Assembly: GCA_944989445.1 (NCBI GenBank)
Contig: CALYLW010001007.1
Coordinates: 124,001 to 188,000, forward strand
Length of the DNA stretch: 64,000 nucleotides
DNA from: Ampullaceana balthica
Taxonomy: Eukaryota; Mollusca; Gastropoda; Lymnaeidae
Direction of reading: 5' to 3'
Part shown: in pieces, positions 59,639 to 64,000 of the stretch
How positions within the stretch are numbered: the stretch's first letter is position 1
Layout of the letters: each line of letters starts with the position of its first letter
The notes under the pieces: model-generated
Database searches by the model: none
Seen by the model: the letters and a program-made list of their open reading frames with translations, nothing else
Told to the model about the DNA's origin: nothing
Program-made: the position numbers and the translations under genes

Positions 59639-60268
59639 TTTCACTACAGTAATATTATATTATGGATCGGAATGCATGAGTATGAGAGCGTCAAGTTTTG
59701 TTGTTATTTACAGATCGTAGCTAGCCATTAGAGTCCGCGGTTAATACAAAGTAGGCCGCACTTAATGGGATTAGTGTGATTGTAATTTACAATTAAACTA
59801 CAAAATTTTATTATTAGAATACCGAAATAAATTATTTTTTAAATAATAAATAATTTTTATAGCTTAAATTAAAGTAACAAAATGGAAATATGTTAACATA
59901 GTATTATTATTAATAACCTTCGGGGATGGATCGCCTAATTGCCAACAAATATAGACCTTCGAACAAAAATAATTATAATTATTAACTAGAAAGACGTCAT
60001 TGTAAATTAATGATGGCAAGGAAGCAAATTATATTTATTTTCATTACTTGAGTTAGATATTATATTTATTTCTCAAAGTATCTAAGATAAAACATGTTCA
60101 GTATGATCCATTGATATCCTTACTATCTCGATTTTTTTCAAAATCTCGTTAAATAGCTTTCATTTTCATCTTTGATTTGTGATGCTGTTTATTTACTCTT
60201 TTCTAACTGGATCTAGATAAGTTATCAAGTTATTCAGTTGATTAAAGACATTGTTAATAGGAAGACAA
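59639..60268. promoter_or_regulatory. Divergent ANKRD42/UPF3 promoter region
   Basis: 630 bp separate the two start codons on opposite strands, so both 5' UTRs and core promoters must overlap or adjoin, unless further upstream exons exist. AT-rich with no CpG island. A GC-containing patch (GTAGCTAGCCATTAGAGTCC, GCGG) lies near 59716-59760. No repeat or mobile element has entered this interval. Confidence 0.5.
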
Positions 60269-60358
60269 ATGGCACAAGGACAGATTAGTAAGGGAGATTC
60301 AGAAGTTCAAAAATCTCCTGTAGAAAAAAAGAAAGAAAAAGACCATACACCATCCAAG
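60269..60358 (+). CDS. UPF3: UPF3 exon 1
   Basis: ATG to AAG, 30 codons, donor GTAGTAGT. The start is chosen because it is the first ATG in the frame that joins exon 2 in phase 0 and gives a Lys-rich leader like that of vertebrate UPF3, which also ends SK before VVIRRLPP. Confidence 0.88.
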
Positions 60359-63300
60359 GTAGTAGTAGTAGTTTAAAAATAATTTAAAATGTACACTACA
60401 CTCTACACTAGTGTACACGTATACGACGTAACAGTAACTAGTAACAGTAACTTAGTTTTGACTCACAACACAATTACACACAGTAAACAGTGTATCAGTG
60501 TACTAAGACTAAACACTAATACACTAAACGTGGGTAATCCTGCAGATTTTACACATATTTTATTTCACAGCGAAATTTAATTTTCTCGTTAGAACTTACG
60601 TTTATTTATTAAATTATTATAATATATGTCAATTATGTCGTATTTCAGCTATTATACAGTGCTAATTTGTGAGTCTTTTTAATTTCTAAGGCCAATGCAT
60701 TTTTTTGGCTCTATAGTCTATATAACACATAATCTGGTCACGACACGTCCATTTTTTTATCTTGCGAACTGCTTGCCAGATGTTTTTTACCTGGCTCGAC
60801 TCGACCCATGCTAAAATAAATTTACTTACTGAAGATATTTTTTAAAAAGTATTATTCATCTATTTTAATGTTCTTAGAAGATAAATAAATATTTTAAAGA
60901 CAATTTCATTTTTTTTTCTTTAATAGATATTTGATTCTTATTTTGTTTGTTTGTAAGTGAGAAATTTCCATTTGGCATCATATTGGGACAATCCGACAAG
61001 TAGTGTGATAAATTAACAAAATGGTTGCATCACGATCAGACTGTTTACTGTTGAGAGCCGAAACAATGCCTTAGAAATTAAAAAGAATCACAAATTAGCG
61101 CTGTAATAGCTGAAATACAACATATAATAATGCATGTAATAAAATTAAAAATGTAAGTTCTAACGAGAAAATTAAATTTTGCTTGGAAATAATATACGTT
61201 TAAAAAGATCTATGTCACGCATCCTGACGTGACTTGCTTTCTTTCACTTGTGTTTGTAGGCTTCACCATCTCTTGCACAATAATTCATTACAATTCAAGT
61301 CAGGAAAAATACACTTTAATCATGAAATATTTAATATATACACATATGTTACAATACACCACTGTGATCTCTAAAATTCCAAATAGCACCACTCTAATGA
61401 TTCAACTTCTCAATCTGACCTCTCACAACTACACACATCATGTAAACTCCCGTGTCCGCCTCGACTCAGTGACCACACTACTGCCACTAGGCTGGACCCT
61501 GGACTTCAGTTGACCTTATACCAATGGCATTCCTTTCCTTACACATGTTCGCTCCCCTTTTCTTTTTTCTGTCAAACCCATGAATTTTCACGTGACAATC
61601 TGCACCTAAACAAAATTCAGTTCAAGTACAAACATCCAGACCTTTATTTAAAATTTAACATTATTTTTTTGTTTTTTATATTGCTTGTAGTTTTCCCACC
61701 CCTGCTGTAATCTATAAAGTAATGGGGGTGAGACTGCAATCAGGCTTTTAAATAGGTAAATGTATAATATAAAAACAGGGTATTAGTAGGCCTGACAGGA
61801 CGTAACACAACAGCAAACGTTTCGGCAAAGAGCCTTTCTCAACGGACAAATAGTACACAAATGAAATGAATAAAAAAAACACTTAGCTGCGGTGAAATCC
61901 TAGTAGTACAGTAGAGATCAATACTCTACTGGACTACTTGGATTTCACCGCAGCTAATTGTTTTTTTTTATTATTTCGTTTTATTCGTTTCATTTGTGTA
62001 CTATTTTTCCGTTGAGGAAAGCTCTTTGCCGAAACGTTCGCTGTTGTGTTACGTCCTGTCAGGCCTACTAATTACTAATACCCTGTTTTTATATTATACA
62101 TTTACCTATGTAATCTATAAATATAGTAGGCACATTTGTAAATAATTGAGAACTGTCAATTTTGAAATAGGAAGTAGACTAAAAAATATATAAATAAACT
62201 ACATAATACAGAATACTTCCGGACGTCTGTTTTGCCGTATCTACCAAATAATTATATAAGAGATTGTGGTTGCAATCATTGAAAAATAAATTTTTAGAAA
62301 AAATTCTTACCTATTTAAAATTTTCATTACAGAAATGCATATATGAAAGTTATGCAATTTTTTAAATTATATACACGAAGAATTGATAATTCAAATGTTT
62401 TTTAAATATTATAATGAAGAGCACTCTCATCCAAAACATTTAAATATGTAATTTTTTTAACTAATGAAGCTAATGTTCAGTACAATTAGATTGGGATGAG
62501 CCAAATGTAAAAAGATAATTTAAATGTAACCTAGGAAATTAAAAATAATTCTTTAAAAAAAAATTAGAATAAGAACAATATCTTTTCATATAATGTACAT
62601 CTCTGGACACATACTTTAAACTCAAACTCATATTCAGTGAAATGTTCAGTAAAAACAAGCCACAAGCTGTGTATCTGAATAATAGTATTCAAATGAAATA
62701 GATTTAATTCAGATCATTTATATAAATTGATGTAATTTGATTTAATATGACTAAAAACGTGGGGCAGGCGCTTATGAGGTTTTACATATGCAGTTCATTC
62801 ATTCTCTCACTTATAGATCTCTCTTTTGCCTTCTAAATTATAAATCTTTAATTTTTACACCAAACACCCGCCCCACATTTTTAATCATATAAAAGGAAAG
62901 TATTTGAACTTATAAGTACTGGGGACGCGGTGGTCGAGTGGCAGCGCACTGGACTGTCGTACCGATGGTCACGGGTTCGAATCCGTGTGAAGGCAAGGGT
63001 TTGTTCCCGGGGCCTAGGGCGTCCCTGAGTCACCCCGCTCCGAATGGGTACCTAACACTACATGTAGTTAGGCGGCTGGGTAATGCGTGGAACCCACAAA
63101 GCCGTGGCCTGTGAATGCTGCATCACTTGCCAACAGATCATCTGTCATGGTCTGTGGACGCAACTATCTTCTGCATAGAAGGAGCGTCTGTATAGATAAG
63201 ATAAGAAGAAGAAGTTTTAAATTATTTTCTTCTTTTTAGTCGACTTATAAAAACGTGGTTTTTAAAAATCCTTTTTTACCTCTATTTATTCAATTTAAAA

Positions 63301-64000
63301 AAAGTTATGAACAATTAATTTAACTGCATGTAGTTTTGATTTGACTGTGATCTATCAAATTTAAATGATAGGACAGTGATGATCTGGATAATAATGTAAA
63401 GATGATATTGACAGGTGGTGATTAGACGCTTACCTCCAACACTTACACCAGAAGACTTTGTGCAGCAAGTCTCACCTCTACCAGAGTATGATTTCTTCTA
63501 CTTTGTCAGAGCTGATATGAGGTGAGGCCAGATTTTAAAAACTTTTTTGTGTTGTTTTTAGCTCCTTGTTTTAATGTTTTAATTTTAAAAAAAAATTTTT
63601 TTTTAGATAATAAGAATTTATAGAAGGTTGCATTTTACATTTTAAGTGTATTATTGACAAGGGGAAGCAATCCATGCTAAATGCCACCTAAATTAACCTC
63701 TGCAAAAGACTGCATGGACTCTTACACTCATTTTATTTTATTTTGCTATACTGTAAATCAAACTGCTTCGTTGTTTGTACTGACATTTATTATATAATGG
63801 TACTAAAAATTTATAACTTAAACTGTCATTTCCAGTATTTTCACTGAGATATTTTTGTGTATTACATTTTCATGGATCTTTTTTGCAAAGTCAATTTTTA
63901 CATTCAAAGCCTTGGAGCCAACGCTTTTACCAGAGCTTACATCAACTTCTTGGTACCAGATGATATTTTCATATTCCGTGACAAGTTTGATGGCTATGTG
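60269..64000 (+). CDS. UPF3: UPF3 nonsense-mediated mRNA decay factor (5' part; exons 60269-60358, 63415-63521, 63910-64000+)
   Basis: Three exons join in phase: a Lys-rich leader (MAQGQISKGD... EKKKEKDHTPSK), then VVIRRLPPTLTPEDFVQQVS, then ...SLGANAFTRAYINF and FRDKFDGYV, which reaches the window end. VVIRRLPPTLT and the YINF...FRDxFDGYV pattern are the start of the Smg-4/UPF3 RRM-like domain, which binds UPF2 in the decay complex and shuttles with exon junction complexes. About 96 residues are present; the rest, including the exon-junction-binding motif, lies to the right. Vertebrates have paralogues UPF3A and UPF3B; invertebrates usually have one. Divergent neighbour of ANKRD42. Confidence 0.95.
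60530..61205. mobile_element. Foldback element E, copy 2, in UPF3 intron 1
   Basis: Arms GGTAATCCTGCAGATTTTAC ... TTTCAGCTATTATACAGTGC and GCGCTGTAATAGCTGAAATA ... GTTCTAACGAGAAAATTAAA are inverted relative to each other. Same family as the element nested in the hAT at 56378. Confidence 0.75.
61206..61751. other. UPF3 intron 1 stretch
   Basis: The 94-codon frame at 61229-61513 has no initiator context or family features and overlaps intron sequence. Nothing else is recognised. Confidence 0.4.
61752..62110. mobile_element. Foldback element C, near-perfect hairpin (about 360 bp)
   Basis: The left arm ATAGGTAAATGTATAATATA ... GGCAAAGAGCCTTTCTCAAC ... TAGCTGCGGTGAAATCC is matched by the complement on the right (GGATTTCACCGCAGCTAA ... 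GAAACGTTCG ... TTATACATTTACCTAT). The arms are about 150-160 bp. The small centre (AGTAGAGATCAATACTCTACT) is itself palindromic, so nearly the whole element folds. Confidence 0.85.
62111..62726. other. UPF3 intron 1 stretch
   Basis: AT-rich, no features seen. Confidence 0.45.
62727..63300 (+). mobile_element. Element D internal foldback, partial copy, split by a SINE
   Basis: TTTAATATGACTAAAAACGT ... CCGCCCCACATTTTTAATCA and, after the SINE, AAGTTTTAAATTATTTTCTT ... AACGTGGTTTTTAAAAATCC match the foldback part of the copies at 18170 and 31442. The outer D segment is absent. Confidence 0.75.
62929..63209 (+). mobile_element. SINE copy 5, best-preserved head
   Basis: Head ACTGGGGACGCGGTGGTCGA with B box GGTCACGGGTTCGAATCC intact. 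Body GGCGGCTGGGTAATGCGTGG, tail TCTGTATAGATAAGATAAG. It sits inside element D; the four bases AAGT occur on both sides (62924-62927 and 63212-63215) where uninterrupted D copies have one, consistent with a short target duplication. Confidence 0.9.
63415..63521 (+). CDS. UPF3: UPF3 exon 2 (start of RRM-like domain)
   Basis: 107 nt. Acceptor GATATTGACAG, donor GTGAGG. Encodes VVIRRLPPTLTPEDFVQQVS, PLPEYDFFYFVRADM and two bases of the next codon. Confidence 0.95.
63910..64000 (+). CDS. UPF3: UPF3 exon 3 (continues past window)
   Basis: Acceptor TACATTCAAAG at 63909; an alternative AG at 63890 would break the frame. Encodes SLGANAFTRAYINFLVPDDI and FIFRDKFDGYV up to the last base of the window. 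Confidence 0.93.

Noticed and set aside
61229..61513. 94-codon plus-strand frame in UPF3 intron 1
   Set aside because: No family features and no splice sites joining it to UPF3 in phase.

Overview
This window is eukaryotic, intron-rich, AT-rich animal DNA crowded with tandem repeats and mobile elements. It probably comes from a mollusc, most likely a gastropod. That guess rests on the tRNA-headed SINE family, the LINE type and the many MITEs, and is an inference; the gene content only establishes an invertebrate-like bilaterian. No bacterial features, no CRISPR array and no virus are present. Most open frames longer than 60 codons are accidental frames through tandem repeats.

Three conserved genes can be read. 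(1) The 3' part of a SHOX-type paired-class homeobox gene, + strand. A 58-nt exon (11864-11921) encodes the end of the homeodomain. A terminal exon (42875-43479) encodes a His/Pro/Ser/Ala-rich tail and the OAR motif. They are separated by an intron of about 31 kb, and the earlier exons lie left of the window. (2) A complete ANKRD42 orthologue, - strand, 59638 down to 48493: 12 coding exons, 510 codons, ten ankyrin-like repeats, an acidic/basic linker, a coiled coil and a basic C-terminus. All splice phases join. (3) The first three coding exons of UPF3 (nonsense-mediated decay factor), + strand from 60269, running off the right edge. SHOX and ANKRD42 converge. ANKRD42 and UPF3 diverge, with start codons 630 bp apart.

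Layout: 1-11.8 kb is upstream SHOX intron or flank, with several copies of an AAATCCCTTATA-type MITE, AT-rich hAT-like MITEs and short minisatellites. 11.9-42.9 kb is the giant SHOX intron: a 48-bp minisatellite of about 69 units (13.1-16.4 kb), nested foldback elements (18-19 kb), retroelement 3' ends meeting tail to tail (22-23.5 kb), a 13-bp array (27.9-28.9 kb), a SINE whose internal segment has become a minisatellite (31 kb), a 1250-bp hAT element with exact 8-bp target duplications (32.3-33.6 kb), and arrays of 21, 38, 44, 47, about 20 and 9 bp (33.6-38 kb). 43.5-48.3 kb is the convergent SHOX/ANKRD42 3' flank. 48.3-59.6 kb is ANKRD42. 59.6-60.3 kb is the shared divergent promoter. 60.3-64 kb is the 5' part of UPF3, with foldback elements and a SINE in its introns.

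The most unusual signal is positional. Four separate tandem arrays start exactly at, or within a few bases of, coding boundaries. One repeats the last nine codons and stop of SHOX; one starts at the ANKRD42 stop codon; two start at ANKRD42 splice acceptors and repeat the acceptor itself. A second clear signal is a three-level nest (foldback element inside a BED-finger hAT inside a SINE) in ANKRD42 intron 1. I did not find an obviously new biochemical system.
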